A stretch of 64,000 bases of DNA, taken from NCBI RefSeq assembly GCF_001477625.1, contig NZ_CP013692.1, positions 4,774,001 through 4,838,000 of the forward strand. The letters are read 5' to 3'. This DNA comes from Paucibacter sp. KCTC 42545 (GTDB lineage: Bacteria; Pseudomonadota; Gammaproteobacteria; Burkholderiales; Burkholderiaceae_C). Below are positions 55,357-63,972 of the stretch, piece by piece (position 1 is the first letter of the stretch; the number at the start of each line of letters is the position of its first letter). Position numbers and translations under genes: made by a program. Under the pieces are notes generated by a model. That model saw only the letters and a program-made list of their open reading frames with translations. It was not told where the DNA came from and did not search any database.

Positions 55357-56303
55357 GGCTTGATGCGCAGCGCCCACCACACGCCACTCACCAGCAGGGC
55401 GATGCCCAGCAAGGTCAAGGCGGCGGGTGCCTGGCCGCTGAGCGTGAAGGCATAGGCCAGTGCGGACAGGGTTTCGAACACAATCAGCTGCCCGACGATA
55501 TTGGTGGGCAGGCGCTGGCTGGCCTCGTTCCAGCACAGGGTGCCCACCCAGGAGGCAAACAGGCCCACGGCCAGCATCAAGCCGACAAAAGCCCACGGCC
55601 GCGGACCCAGCGGCAAGCTGAAGTCCGCCGGCAAGGGTGGCAGCCCGGCGCTGTGCAGGCCCAGCAGCAGCGCGCCGCCCAGCAAAGACATGGGCAAGGT
55701 CACCAGGCCCTGGGCGGTGGCCCAGACGCGCGGGCTGCGGTCCGCATGCGCGCGCAGCCAATCGGCATTGCGGATCGGGTACCAAGTCCAGCAGGCCACG
55801 GCGGCCACCGCCAGCAGAGCACCTTCCAGGTAATGCTGAAAATTGGCCTGCGGCTTGGCGGCGAGTTGGCTCAACTCGGTCTGATTGACGCAGGCAATGC
55901 CCAGCGCGATCAAGGCCAACGAGGGCGCCAGCCGGGCCCAGGGCAGCAGGCCGTCGCGCGCGCGATTGCGCCGGTTGGAGATAACGGCGATCACCACCGG
56001 CAGGGTGCCGATGATGACGGTAGGCAGCGGCCCGCCGGCGCGCTGAATCGCGGCCGCCAGGCATAGGTAGTAAAGGAAATTGCCGATCGCGCTGAGCTTG
56101 CAGGCCTCCAGCCAATCAGCGGCTTTGAGCTCGCGCAGGGCCGCGCGATCCATCAAGGCCAGCGGCAAGGCGATCAGGCCAAAGGCCAGGTAGCGGCCCA
56201 CCACCAGCATCGCGGCCGGATAGTCCGGCAAGAGCAGGGGCGCCACAAACACCAGGCCCCACATCAGGCCGGCGCCCAGGGCAAACAAGAATCCTATCCA
56301 CAT
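55317..56303 (-). CDS. DMT/EamA-family transporter
   Basis: 328 residues, ten hydrophobic helices arranged as two EamA repeats (starting GFLFALGAGLMWGLVFVAP and, in the second half, GLVTLPMSLLGGALL). Helical, small-residue-rich sequence and Lys/Arg at the cytoplasmic end are typical of drug/metabolite exporters. The substrate is unknown; the neighbouring PLP-dependent regulator suggests an amino-acid-like or amine export, an inference only. Its 3' end overlaps the MocR gene by 40 bases in the opposite direction. Confidence 0.9.
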   Translation of the reverse strand: MWIGFLFALGAGLMWGLVFVAPLLLPDYPAAMLVVGRYLAFGLIALPLALMDRAALRELKAADWLEACKLSAIGNFLYYLCLAAAIQRAGGPLPTVIIGTLPVVIAVISNRRNRARDGLLPWARLAPSLALIALGIACVNQTELSQLAAKPQANFQHYLEGALLAVAAVACWTWYPIRNADWLRAHADRSPRVWATAQGLVTLPMSLLGGALLLGLHSAGLPPLPADFSLPLGPRPWAFVGLMLAVGLFASWVGTLCWNEASQRLPTNIVGQLIVFETLSALAYAFTLSGQAPAALTLLGIALLVSGVWWALRIKPQAATKPGASSKA

Positions 56304-56679
56304 GGGCGCAGTGTGCCTTGGCTCAGCGGCGTCTTCGCCTCTTGGGATGGGGAAGTTTTGCGCGGGCCCAAAAAGAGAAACCGGACATCACGATGGCGAT
56401 GCCCGGTTCTCGGCTCGGCTGGCTTGTCCTGGCAAACGCCGGACTGGCTGGCACAGGGTCCCTTGCGGGCTCCTCCCCCTGTTGTCTGAGCTCGCATTGT
56501 CCGAAATCGGTATGACAGTGGTGCTGTGGTTTGCCCTTGATCGTGTGACGCGTGGGCGCTATGCGAACAAATTGGGGCTTGTTCGTGACTAGCCTGGCGG
56601 CGGCAGGCGGGTGCTGGGCATCCAGGGCTGCATGAGCAATCCTTGCGACCCGTCTCCGAAAACTACTGGAGCGACAAGG
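56304..56679. other. Intergenic region with one terminator, no gene seen
   Basis: About 375 bases between the small unknown gene and the DMT gene. Apart from the terminator at 56370-56412 I find only GC-rich unique sequence. Short plus-strand frames at 56302-56592 lack ribosome-binding sites and domain similarity. Confidence 0.5.
56370..56412 (-). terminator. Intrinsic terminator (minus strand)
   Basis: On the minus strand, GAGAACCGG...CCGGTTTCTC pair with only minor mismatches, an inner GCATC/GATGT pairing extends the stem, and TTTTT follows (A-run at 56370-56374 on the plus strand). It ends the long minus-strand transcript that runs through glcF and the small unknown gene. Confidence 0.7.
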
Positions 56680-56964
56680 CTAAAGCGAGGGCTCGGGCCT
56701 CACCCATTCCGAGGGGGCGATGCCAAACAATTCCTCCGCACAGGCAAGCGCTTCTTCCTCGGTTTCATGCCAAGAATCCGCGGCATACCGGCCATCCAAG
56801 GATTGGTAGACCAGCAAGAAGTTCTTGTTGCCATCGCTGGTGATCTCAAATCGGAACTCCAGCTCGAGTGCGTTGTCATCATCCAGATCAGCCGGCGACC
56901 AGCCGCTATTGGGGTGGCCGAGGATGCGGACGACGCGGCTTGCGAGGTTTGCGTAGGATTTCAT
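56680..56964 (-). CDS. Small protein of unknown function downstream of glcF
   Basis: 94 residues, acidic. MKSYANLASRVVRILGHPNSGW, then DDDNALELEFRFEITSDGNKNFLLVYQSLDGRYAADSWHETEEEALACAEELFGI. The beta-rich middle and helix-acidic end look like a real folded protein, and codon use is like its neighbours. No signal peptide, membrane segment or known domain. It starts 36 bases after the glcF stop on the same strand and may be the last gene of that operon. Confidence 0.7.
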   Translation of the reverse strand: MKSYANLASRVVRILGHPNSGWSPADLDDDNALELEFRFEITSDGNKNFLLVYQSLDGRYAADSWHETEEEALACAEELFGIAPSEWVRPEPSL

Positions 56965-57000
56965 TGAGGCGTTCTAACTCTGTTTTCCACGGACAAGTTC

Positions 57001-58263
57001 TCAGGCGCCAGGCAAGCAGTCCGCCAAGACCTCAACCCAATGCCGCACCGGTGTGCTGGTGCCGCTTTGCAGATGTTGGATGCAACCGATATTGGCCGAG
57101 ACAATCGTCTGCGCGTGCAGGGGCGCCAGGGCTTGCAGCTTTTGGTCGCGCAGCTGTTTGGACAGTTGCGGCTGCAAGACCGAGTAGGTGCCCGCCGAGC
57201 CGCAGCACAAATGGCTGTCGCAGCTGGCCAGCTTGACCTCGAAGCCCAGGGCGCGCAGGCCTTGCTCGACACCGCCGCGCAGCTGTTGGCCATGTTGCAG
57301 GGTGCAAGGTGGGTGATAGGCCAGCTTCTCGCGTGGCGTGTCTTGTTGCTGCGTACCCAGCTGCGGTAGCAGCAGCGGCACCAGCTCGGGCAGCAACTCG
57401 CTCAGGTCGCGGGTGATGGCGCTGATCTGCGCGGCCTTGTCGGCGTAGTCGGGGTCATGGGCCAGGGCGTGGCCGTAGTCCTTCACCGTGACGCCGCAGC
57501 CCGAGGCGTTCATCACCAGGGCTTCGATCTTGCCGGCCTCGGTCAGTCCGGCCACCAGCGGCCACCAGGCGTCGATATTGCGGCGCATATCGGCCAGGCC
57601 ACCCATCTGGTCATTCAAATGGCTGCGAATGGCGCCGCAGCAGCCGGCGCCATCGGCCACCAAAGTCTGAATCCCGGCGGCATCCAGCACGCGCGCCGTG
57701 GCGCTATTGATATTGGGCGCCATGCTGGGCTGCACGCAGCCCAGCAACAAGCCCATCTTGCGTGGGTGCTGCTTGCGGGGCCAGTCATGCGCGCTGGCGG
57801 GGGCTTTACCGGGCACTTTGTCTTGCAGGGTGGCGGGCAGCAGGGGGCGCACCAGCTGCCCCAGGCGCATGGCGGGCGCAAAGGCGGGCGAGGTCAGTCC
57901 TTCTTTCAACAGCCAGCGCACGGCGCGTTCGCCGGCGGGGCGCTCGACCTTGGCCTCGACGATGCCGCGGCCGATCTCCAGCAATTGCCCGTACTGCACG
58001 CCCGAGGGGCAGGTGCTTTCGCAGTTGCGGCAGGTCAGGCAGCGGTCCAGATGCAGCTGGGTGCTGCGGGTGGGCTCGGCGCCTTCCAGCACTTGTTTGA
58101 TCAGGTAGATGCGGCCGCGCGGGCCGTCCAGCTCATCGCCCAGCAGCTGATAGGTCGGGCAGGTCGCGGTGCAAAAACCGCAATGCACGCAGCGGCTCAA
58201 AATGGCCTGGGCGGCCTTGCCGTGGCTGGTGCCGCTGAACTCTTCGGCGAGTTGGGTTTGCAT
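57001..58263 (-). CDS. glcF: Glycolate oxidase iron-sulfur subunit
   Basis: 420 residues. Two 4Fe-4S motifs at the N-terminus: CVHCGFCTATCPTY and CLTCRNCESTCPSG. Two cysteine-rich (CCG) domains follow, GAGCCGAIRSHLNDQ and CDSHLCCGSAGTY, typical of GlcF/heterodisulfide-reductase-like subunits. It passes electrons from the flavin subunits GlcD/GlcE to the quinone pool during glycolate oxidation to glyoxylate. Its ATG overlaps the stop of the methyltransferase gene (TGATG). Confidence 0.95.
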   Translation of the reverse strand: MQTQLAEEFSGTSHGKAAQAILSRCVHCGFCTATCPTYQLLGDELDGPRGRIYLIKQVLEGAEPTRSTQLHLDRCLTCRNCESTCPSGVQYGQLLEIGRGIVEAKVERPAGERAVRWLLKEGLTSPAFAPAMRLGQLVRPLLPATLQDKVPGKAPASAHDWPRKQHPRKMGLLLGCVQPSMAPNINSATARVLDAAGIQTLVADGAGCCGAIRSHLNDQMGGLADMRRNIDAWWPLVAGLTEAGKIEALVMNASGCGVTVKDYGHALAHDPDYADKAAQISAITRDLSELLPELVPLLLPQLGTQQQDTPREKLAYHPPCTLQHGQQLRGGVEQGLRALGFEVKLASCDSHLCCGSAGTYSVLQPQLSKQLRDQKLQALAPLHAQTIVSANIGCIQHLQSGTSTPVRHWVEVLADCLPGA

Positions 58264-58961
58264 CAGGCGCTTTCCTGTCGTACGCGGTAGCTGAGGGTCC
58301 AGAAATAGTCCAGCTCACGCCATTGAATCTCGTCGGCAATACCGGCCAACAAGCGGCGCATCTGCGCTTCGCTGGGGAAGTTCTTCAGCACCTCGTGCTG
58401 GCTGCCGTCGCTGAGGCTGCGAAGCTGATAGCCATTGCCTTCCGCGTCCTTGCGGCTGATGGGCGTGCTGTCGCCTTCCACAAAGCGGTTGTCCATCAGC
58501 ACCACGCGGGCGCCATCCTGCAACTGGCTGTGCAGGCCCAGCAGCCATTCGCGCTGGCGTGCCTTGGGCACATGCGAGAACCACAGGCCGGCAAAGCCAG
58601 CATCAAAAGGCGAGGGCGTGTCCGCCGCCACAAGGCCGGGCGCATAGGCGTCGGCCCGCATGAAGGCAACCTTGTCGAAGTCCAGCGGCTTGCTGCGGGC
58701 CTCGGCAAGAGTCTCGGGGTTGATGTCCGTGCCCAGCCAGTGCTTGGCCTTGGCGGTGGCGGCGGGCAGCCAATAGCCGGTGCCGGTGGCGATCTCCAGC
58801 ACCGTGCGGCCGCTGAATTGCTGGCGCAGCCAGGCTTTGATCTCGGCCAGATTGGCTTGGCGATGCGGCTTCTCAAACACCGCCTCATATTCCTTGGCGC
58901 GCTGGGCGTAGTAGCGCTGCATGGCCAAGTCGCTGGGGTCCAGCGGCTCAGAGTCCGGCAT
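58263..58961 (-). CDS. Class I SAM-dependent methyltransferase inside the glc operon
   Basis: 232 residues. SAM-binding motif I TVLEIATGTGYWLPAAT, the acidic end of beta-2 GTDINPETLAEAR, motif with FDAGFAGLWFSHV, and DGARVVLMDNRF. It starts inside the 3' end of glcE (14-base overlap) and its stop overlaps the glcF start, so it is co-translated with the glycolate oxidase subunits. Substrate unknown; similarity to small-molecule methyltransferases only. Confidence 0.9.
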   Translation of the reverse strand: MPDSEPLDPSDLAMQRYYAQRAKEYEAVFEKPHRQANLAEIKAWLRQQFSGRTVLEIATGTGYWLPAATAKAKHWLGTDINPETLAEARSKPLDFDKVAFMRADAYAPGLVAADTPSPFDAGFAGLWFSHVPKARQREWLLGLHSQLQDGARVVLMDNRFVEGDSTPISRKDAEGNGYQLRSLSDGSQHEVLKNFPSEAQMRRLLAGIADEIQWRELDYFWTLSYRVRQESA

Positions 58962-60045
58962 AAAGCCTCCCCGGATTGAAGATCCCTTGGGGATCGAATG
59001 ATTTTTTTAGTTCGCGATGAATGCGCAGCAAGGGGGGCGAGAGCGGCGCAAAAACGCCCGCGCTTTTGTCCGTGGCGCGGAACAAGCTGGCGTGGCCGCC
59101 CACCTGTGCGGCGGCCTCACGGACCTGGGCGGCGGGCATGGCGGTGGTGAGCCAGCGCTGGGCGCCGCCCCATTCCAGCAATTGCTCGCCGTGCAGCTTG
59201 TCCAGCGCCGGCGCGGTTTGCGGCAGGCTCAAGCGCCACAGCGCGGCGCCGCCTTGCACGGCCCGCTGGGCCGCTTGAAAGAACTCATCGCTTTGGTCGC
59301 GCAGGCCGAGCCAGAAGGGCTGCGCCAGCTCGGGCGCAATCAGCTCGCCACCCAGGCTCTGGCGGGCCGCGTCCACCGCCGCTTGTGCGCCACTCAGGCG
59401 CAGCAGCAGGGCGCCATCCCACCAAGCGCTGGCGTTGATGGGCAGGGGCAGGCCACCCCAGCGATTGAGCTGATTGAGCGCATGGGCCTGGCTCTGCTCG
59501 AAGCGCAAAGTGGCCTCGGCCACCGGCAGCGGCAACACCTTCAGCGAGACCTCCAGAATCACGCCCAGAATGCCCATCGAGCCGGCAATCAGGCGCGAGA
59601 CGTCGTAGCCCGCCACATTCTTCATCACCGTGCCGCCGAAGTTCAGCGCCTCGGCTTGGCCGTTGAGCAGGGTGATGCCCAGCACATGCTCGCGCAGGGC
59701 GCCCATGCTGGCGCGGGCCGGGCCGCTCAGGCCGCAGGCGACCATGCCGCCGACCGTTCCTTGGCCACCGAAGCGGGGCGGCTCAAACGCCAGGTGCTGG
59801 TTTTGCTCGGCCAGCACCTGCTCCAACTCGGCCAGCGGCGTGCCGGCCTTGACCGTCACCACCAACTCGCTGGGCTCGTAGCTGCTGATGCCGCGCAGGC
59901 TGGCGAAGTCGCTGATGCGCAGCGGCAAACCTTGCGGCACTTCGCCGTAAAAAGATTTGCTGCCCGAGCCCAGCAGCTGCACCGGGGCGCCCTCGGCGGC
60001 GGCGCTGCGGATATGTTCTTGAATCTCCGTCAAGGCAAGTGTCAT
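58948..60045 (-). CDS. glcE: Glycolate oxidase FAD-binding subunit
   Basis: 365 residues. FAD_binding_4 (PCMH) fold: PVQLLGSGSKSFYG, GTPLAELEQVLAEQNQHLAFEPP, GGQGTVGGMVACGLSGPARAS and NVAGYDVSRLIAGSMGILGVI. The C-terminal Cys-free cap ends LKKSFDPQGIFNPGRLYAGL, a typical glycolate-oxidase end. It pairs with GlcD and GlcF. It begins 3 bases after the glcD stop. Confidence 0.95.
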   Translation of the reverse strand: MTLALTEIQEHIRSAAAEGAPVQLLGSGSKSFYGEVPQGLPLRISDFASLRGISSYEPSELVVTVKAGTPLAELEQVLAEQNQHLAFEPPRFGGQGTVGGMVACGLSGPARASMGALREHVLGITLLNGQAEALNFGGTVMKNVAGYDVSRLIAGSMGILGVILEVSLKVLPLPVAEATLRFEQSQAHALNQLNRWGGLPLPINASAWWDGALLLRLSGAQAAVDAARQSLGGELIAPELAQPFWLGLRDQSDEFFQAAQRAVQGGAALWRLSLPQTAPALDKLHGEQLLEWGGAQRWLTTAMPAAQVREAAAQVGGHASLFRATDKSAGVFAPLSPPLLRIHRELKKSFDPQGIFNPGRLYAGL

Positions 60046-60048
60046 CGG

Positions 60049-61572
60049 TCAAAACCTCGGCAAATCGGGGTGGGCCAGCAGGCCGCGGCTGACATGCATG
60101 CGGCCGTATTCGGCGCAGCGGTGCAGGGTCGGAATGACCTTGCCGGGGTTGAGCAGTTCGGCGCCGTCGAAGGCGCGTTTGACGGCCATCATCTGCTCCC
60201 GCTCGGCGGCCGAGAACTGCACGCACATGCTGTTGAGCTTTTCGATGCCCACGCCGTGCTCGCCGGTCACGGTGCCGCCCAAGGCGACGCTGGTTTCCAG
60301 AATCTCGGCGCCAAACTCCTCGCAGCGGCGCAGCTGGTCGGGGTCGGAGCCGTCAAACAGAATCAGCGGGTGCAGATTGCCGTCACCGGCATGGAAGACA
60401 TTGGCGCAGCGCAGCTGGTACTTCTTTTCCATCTCGGCAATGGCCAGCAGGATGGCGGCCAGGTTTTTGCGCGGGATGGTGGAGTCCATGCACATGTAGT
60501 CGGGGCTGATGCGGCCAGACGCGGGGAAGGCATTCTTGCGCCCGCTCCAAAAACGCAAACGCTGAGCCTCATCGGCACTTACTTCGATGCGGCTGGCGCC
60601 GCTGCTCAGCAGCACGGCCTGCATGCGCTCAATCTCTTCGGCCACTTCTTCGGCGGTGCCGTCGCTCTCGCACAGCAAAATGGCCTCGGCCGTCAGGTCG
60701 TAGCCGGCGTGCACAAAATCTTCCACGGCCGCGGTCATGGGCTTGTCCATCATCTCCAGGCCGGCCGGGATGATGCCCGCGGCGATGATATTGGCCACCG
60801 CCGCGCCGGCTTTGCGCACATCGTCGAAGCTGGCCATGATGCAGCGCGCCAGTTGTGGTTTGGGGATTAGCTTGACGGTCACCTCGGTCGTCACCGCCAG
60901 CATGCCTTCGCTGCCGACGATCAGGCTCAGCAAGTCCAGGCCTGGCGCGTCCAGCGCCGCACCGCCGAACTCCACCGCCTCGCCTTCCATCGTGAAGCCG
61001 CGCACAGATAACACGTTATGCAGGGTGAGGCCGTATTTGAGGCAGTGCACACCGCCGGAGTTCTCGGCCACATTGCCGCCGATGGTGCAGGCAATCTGGC
61101 TGCTGGGGTCGGGGGCGTAGTAGAGGCCGTGGACGGCCGCGGCTTCTGAGATGGCCAGATTGCGCACGCCGCATTGCACGCGCGCTGTGCGCGCCACCGG
61201 GTCGATCTGCACGATCTGTTTGAACTTGGCCAGGCTCAGCGTCACGCCCGCCGCATGCGGCATGGCCCCGCCCGACAGCCCCGTGCCCGCGCCCCGCGCC
61301 ACCACGGGCACGCCCAGCGCAAAGCAGCTGCGCAAAATGGCCGCGACCTGTTCTTCGGTTTCCGGCAAGGCCACCACCAAGGGGCGCTGGCGGTAGGCGG
61401 TCAGGCCGTCGCATTCAAAGGGAATCGTGTCCTCGGCATGCCATAGCAGGGCGTGGCTAGGCAGGTGTTTGGACAGGGCCGCGACCACGCGGGCCTGCGC
61501 TTGCACGCGCTGGGTGGGGTCGATGACGGAGGAGGCGCCTTTGGCGTCAGTCGCGCTAGTTGCTGCGTTCAC
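60049..61572 (-). CDS. glcD: Glycolate oxidase subunit GlcD (FAD-linked)
   Basis: 507 residues. FAD_binding_4 domain (RPLVVALPETEEQVAAILR, VPVVARGAGTGLSGGAMP, DPSSQIACTIGGNVAENSGGVHCLKYGLT) and an FAD-oxidase C-terminal domain (NVFHAGDGNLHPLILFD, GGTVTGEHGVGIEKL) match GlcD, the larger catalytic flavin subunit. It oxidises glycolate to glyoxylate. Gene order glcD-glcE-methyltransferase-glcF; the usual regulator glcC is not next to it. Confidence 0.96.
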   Translation of the reverse strand: MNAATSATDAKGASSVIDPTQRVQAQARVVAALSKHLPSHALLWHAEDTIPFECDGLTAYRQRPLVVALPETEEQVAAILRSCFALGVPVVARGAGTGLSGGAMPHAAGVTLSLAKFKQIVQIDPVARTARVQCGVRNLAISEAAAVHGLYYAPDPSSQIACTIGGNVAENSGGVHCLKYGLTLHNVLSVRGFTMEGEAVEFGGAALDAPGLDLLSLIVGSEGMLAVTTEVTVKLIPKPQLARCIMASFDDVRKAGAAVANIIAAGIIPAGLEMMDKPMTAAVEDFVHAGYDLTAEAILLCESDGTAEEVAEEIERMQAVLLSSGASRIEVSADEAQRLRFWSGRKNAFPASGRISPDYMCMDSTIPRKNLAAILLAIAEMEKKYQLRCANVFHAGDGNLHPLILFDGSDPDQLRRCEEFGAEILETSVALGGTVTGEHGVGIEKLNSMCVQFSAAEREQMMAVKRAFDGAELLNPGKVIPTLHRCAEYGRMHVSRGLLAHPDLPRF

Positions 61573-61586
61573 GGGCGGGGTGCCTC

Positions 61587-62351
61587 TCAGGGCTTGCTTT
61601 TCTTGACGGCGTTGCGCACCGCCGGCTTGTGGGCACTGGCCTTGGTGGCAGGCTTGGTGGCGGGTTTGGCCGCCAGGCTCTTGCTGACTGATTCCACCAT
61701 GCTGCCGGCCACGGCGCCGGGCACCGCAGCGGCTTTGCGCAAGGTGTCGCCCGCGGCGTCAAACGATTGTTTGACGATGGCGCCGGCCAAGTTCTTAGCG
61801 GCGTCGGTCGCGTTTTCCTTCATCGCCGTGGCGGCCAGCTGGGTGAACTGCTGGCTTAGCGCGCCCCACCACTGCAGCGGGTCCACGGCGGCCGGGATGG
61901 CCGGGGCTGCTGTTTCAGATTTGTCGGCCTTGGCTTTGGCGGCGGGCTTGGGTGCTGGGGCAGGGGTCTTGGGCAGCGTTTGGGCGGCGGCGGCCATCAC
62001 CTCCGGGGGAATGCCAGGCATGGCCGGCCAAGCGGGGGTGGACATGGCCTCGGCGGTGGGCAACTTGAGGGCATTGCTCAGCTCGGCCAGCGGTACGTTC
62101 AGCGACTTCAGCGTCGACAAGGTCATGCGCTGCACCTCCAGGGCCTGGATGGTGGCGCCCAACATGCGGGCGTTTTGTTCGAGCCAGAACTGCACGGTGC
62201 GCAGCTCTTCGATGCGTTTTCCCAGCTCTTCCGGGTTGAGCGTCGGCGCCACCCACTGGCCGATGCCGGGCAAGGCCGCCCCGGCGTTCTTCACCAGGCC
62301 TTGCAGAAAATCAAAACCGGGGACGAATTTGCTGAAGCTGTTGTCGGCCAT
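61587..62351 (-). CDS. phaM: PhaM-like PHA granule-associated regulatory protein
   Basis: 254 residues from ATG 62351 (AAGGAG upstream). The N-terminal ~110 residues (FSKFVPGFDFLQGLVKNAG, PTLNPEELGKRIEELRTVQFWLEQNARM) match PhaM of Ralstonia, which activates PHA synthase and ties PHB granules to the nucleoid. The C-terminus is Lys/Ala/Pro-rich (TKPATKASAHKPAVRNAVKK), a histone-H1-like DNA-binding tail as in PhaM. The middle contains a WWGALSQQFTQLAATAM helix. No other PHA gene is in the window. Confidence 0.85.
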   Translation of the reverse strand: MADNSFSKFVPGFDFLQGLVKNAGAALPGIGQWVAPTLNPEELGKRIEELRTVQFWLEQNARMLGATIQALEVQRMTLSTLKSLNVPLAELSNALKLPTAEAMSTPAWPAMPGIPPEVMAAAAQTLPKTPAPAPKPAAKAKADKSETAAPAIPAAVDPLQWWGALSQQFTQLAATAMKENATDAAKNLAGAIVKQSFDAAGDTLRKAAAVPGAVAGSMVESVSKSLAAKPATKPATKASAHKPAVRNAVKKSKP

Positions 62352-62378
62352 GCTTTTGTGCTCCTTCAAGAGGGTCGT

Positions 62379-63359
62379 TTAATGCGAGGGGGATGACGCG
62401 GGCTGATGGTACGACGGATGCAATTGCTGCACCTCGAAGCCGTGCTCTTGCTGCAACAGCAAGGGCAGGGCGCGCGGCCCGCTCAGGTGCAGGCTGCCGA
62501 CGGCGGCCAGCACCCGCCGGCCCTGCCCATGCAGGGCGGCAAGGCGCTCGGCCAGGCTGGGGTTACGCTCGTCGTTGAGGGCGCGCAGCTCGGCGCGGTC
62601 TTGCGCGTCGCCCACGCAGTCGCACCAGTCCGCATAGTTGCTCAGGGTGGCCATATCGCTGTTGGCCCAGGCCTGCGCCAAGCGCCGCGTGCTTTTGCGC
62701 AGCTGGCCTTGTTCCAGCTGTTGCAGGCCTTTGCGCAGCTGGGTTTGCGCTTCCTTGGGATCGGCGGGCAGCAGCGCCTGCAGCTGGGTGTCCACGCTTT
62801 CCAGCGCATGAATGGTTATGCCGCTTTGGCGGGCCCAAGTGGAGAGCATCAACTCTTGGCCGAAGCTGGGGTCCATGCCGTCCCAGCGGGCGTCCAGGGC
62901 CATGTAGTTGCTCAGCTGCAGCAAAGGGTGCAGATGGGCCAAGGCCTGTTCGGGCAGGCAGGCGGCGCGTGCTTGGGCAGCCAGGCGCTTTTGCAGTGCG
63001 GGGCTGGCATGAAAGGGCTGGGCATGTTGGGGTGGCGCGCTCAGGGCCTGCAGGGTGGCGGGGTCGCTGAGGTCCAGCTCCAAGGCCAGGGTATCGCTCT
63101 GCTTCATCGCTTCTCGCAGCTGCGGGCCTGGGAAGAACCAGGCCATGCGGCCGATGTGCAGGGTGCCGTAGAGATAAGAGTCATGGCCGCCCTTGCGCAG
63201 GCGGTAGAGAAAACCGCGGTCGGGCGCGGCGGCGGCCAGCTCGGCGGCTTGCGCTGCGCTGGGCAAGGCGGCTTGTGGCGGGCAGACGGGCTTGGCCTGG
63301 GCCTGCGGCAGCGGCAGGCTCAGCGCCAGGGCGAGACCGAAGCCAAGCAGCGCCCTCAT
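62379..63359 (-). CDS. TraB/GumN family protein
   Basis: 326 residues. Signal peptide to LPQAQAKP. The TraB/GumN signature is FLYRLRKGGHDSYLYGTLHIGR, and near the end RRVLAAVGSLHLSGPRALPLLLQQEHGF, the two conserved GxxH blocks (GTLHIG and GSLHLSG). These are thought to be metal-dependent peptidase-like enzymes related to TIKI/EreA; the bacterial function is unclear. Secreted. It overlaps the upstream protease gene (ATGA) and is followed by phaM. Confidence 0.9.
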   Translation of the reverse strand: MRALLGFGLALALSLPLPQAQAKPVCPPQAALPSAAQAAELAAAAPDRGFLYRLRKGGHDSYLYGTLHIGRMAWFFPGPQLREAMKQSDTLALELDLSDPATLQALSAPPQHAQPFHASPALQKRLAAQARAACLPEQALAHLHPLLQLSNYMALDARWDGMDPSFGQELMLSTWARQSGITIHALESVDTQLQALLPADPKEAQTQLRKGLQQLEQGQLRKSTRRLAQAWANSDMATLSNYADWCDCVGDAQDRAELRALNDERNPSLAERLAALHGQGRRVLAAVGSLHLSGPRALPLLLQQEHGFEVQQLHPSYHQPASSPSH

Positions 63360-63859
63360 GGCTTGGCGTTGCGGATCAAGAGTTCGCCGCCATGCTGGGT
63401 AAAGCTCAGCTTGGACAAGATGTCCATGCCCAGCAAGGGCGCGTCGAGCGCGGGCAGCACGGTGACGGGCAGGCGCTGCGCATTCACGCCGCCCTGCAGG
63501 CGCAAATCGGCGCGGGCCCGGTAGCCCCGCGCCACGCCGCCGGCGGTGTTGGAGGCGACCTCGGCTTCGGCCCGCAGCCCCACTTGCTCGGCCAGGACCT
63601 GTGGCAGGGCGGTGCTGGTGGCGCCGGTGTCGACCAGAAAGTCCACCGCCACGCCGTTGACCTCGCCCGGCCAGTGGAAATGACCATCACTGGCGCGGCG
63701 CAAGGTGATCTCACCGCCGTTGATGGATACCAGGCTTTGCTTTTGCTGGCGCTCCCAGGCCTTGAAGCCCAGGAACACCAGCAGCATCAGCAAAAGCCAG
63801 ATGGTGGCGAGTTTGAAATAGCTGGGGAGTTCTTTGTGGGGGCTGTTGGCATGGCTCAT
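63356..63859 (-). CDS. TIGR02281-type clan AA retropepsin-like aspartic protease
   Basis: 167 residues from ATG 63859. One membrane helix (FKLATIWLLLMLLVFLGF) is followed by an extracytoplasmic single-lobe aspartic protease domain with active-site FLVDTGATSTALP and the second glycine-rich turn LLGMDILSKL. Such proteases act as dimers with one Asp from each chain. The family is associated with envelope processing in Proteobacteria, with no known substrate here. A longer N-terminal frame exists but carries no signal-like features. Confidence 0.88.
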   Translation of the reverse strand: MSHANSPHKELPSYFKLATIWLLLMLLVFLGFKAWERQQKQSLVSINGGEITLRRASDGHFHWPGEVNGVAVDFLVDTGATSTALPQVLAEQVGLRAEAEVASNTAGGVARGYRARADLRLQGGVNAQRLPVTVLPALDAPLLGMDILSKLSFTQHGGELLIRNAKP

Positions 63860-63929
63860 GCCGACACCATGCCAGATTTTTGCGCAGCCAGAAGGCGTCG
63901 GCCGCAGGTTTTCGCCACTTGGGAGCGCA

Positions 63930-63972
63930 CAAAAGAACAAGGCCAGCCGGACTGTCGTCCCGCTGGCCTTGC
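63930..63972 (-). terminator. Intrinsic terminator at window end
   Basis: AAGGCCAGC pairs with GCTGGCCTT around a 14-base loop (63939-63970); on the minus strand it is followed by GTTCTTTT. It would end a minus-strand transcript coming from beyond the window. Confidence 0.65.
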
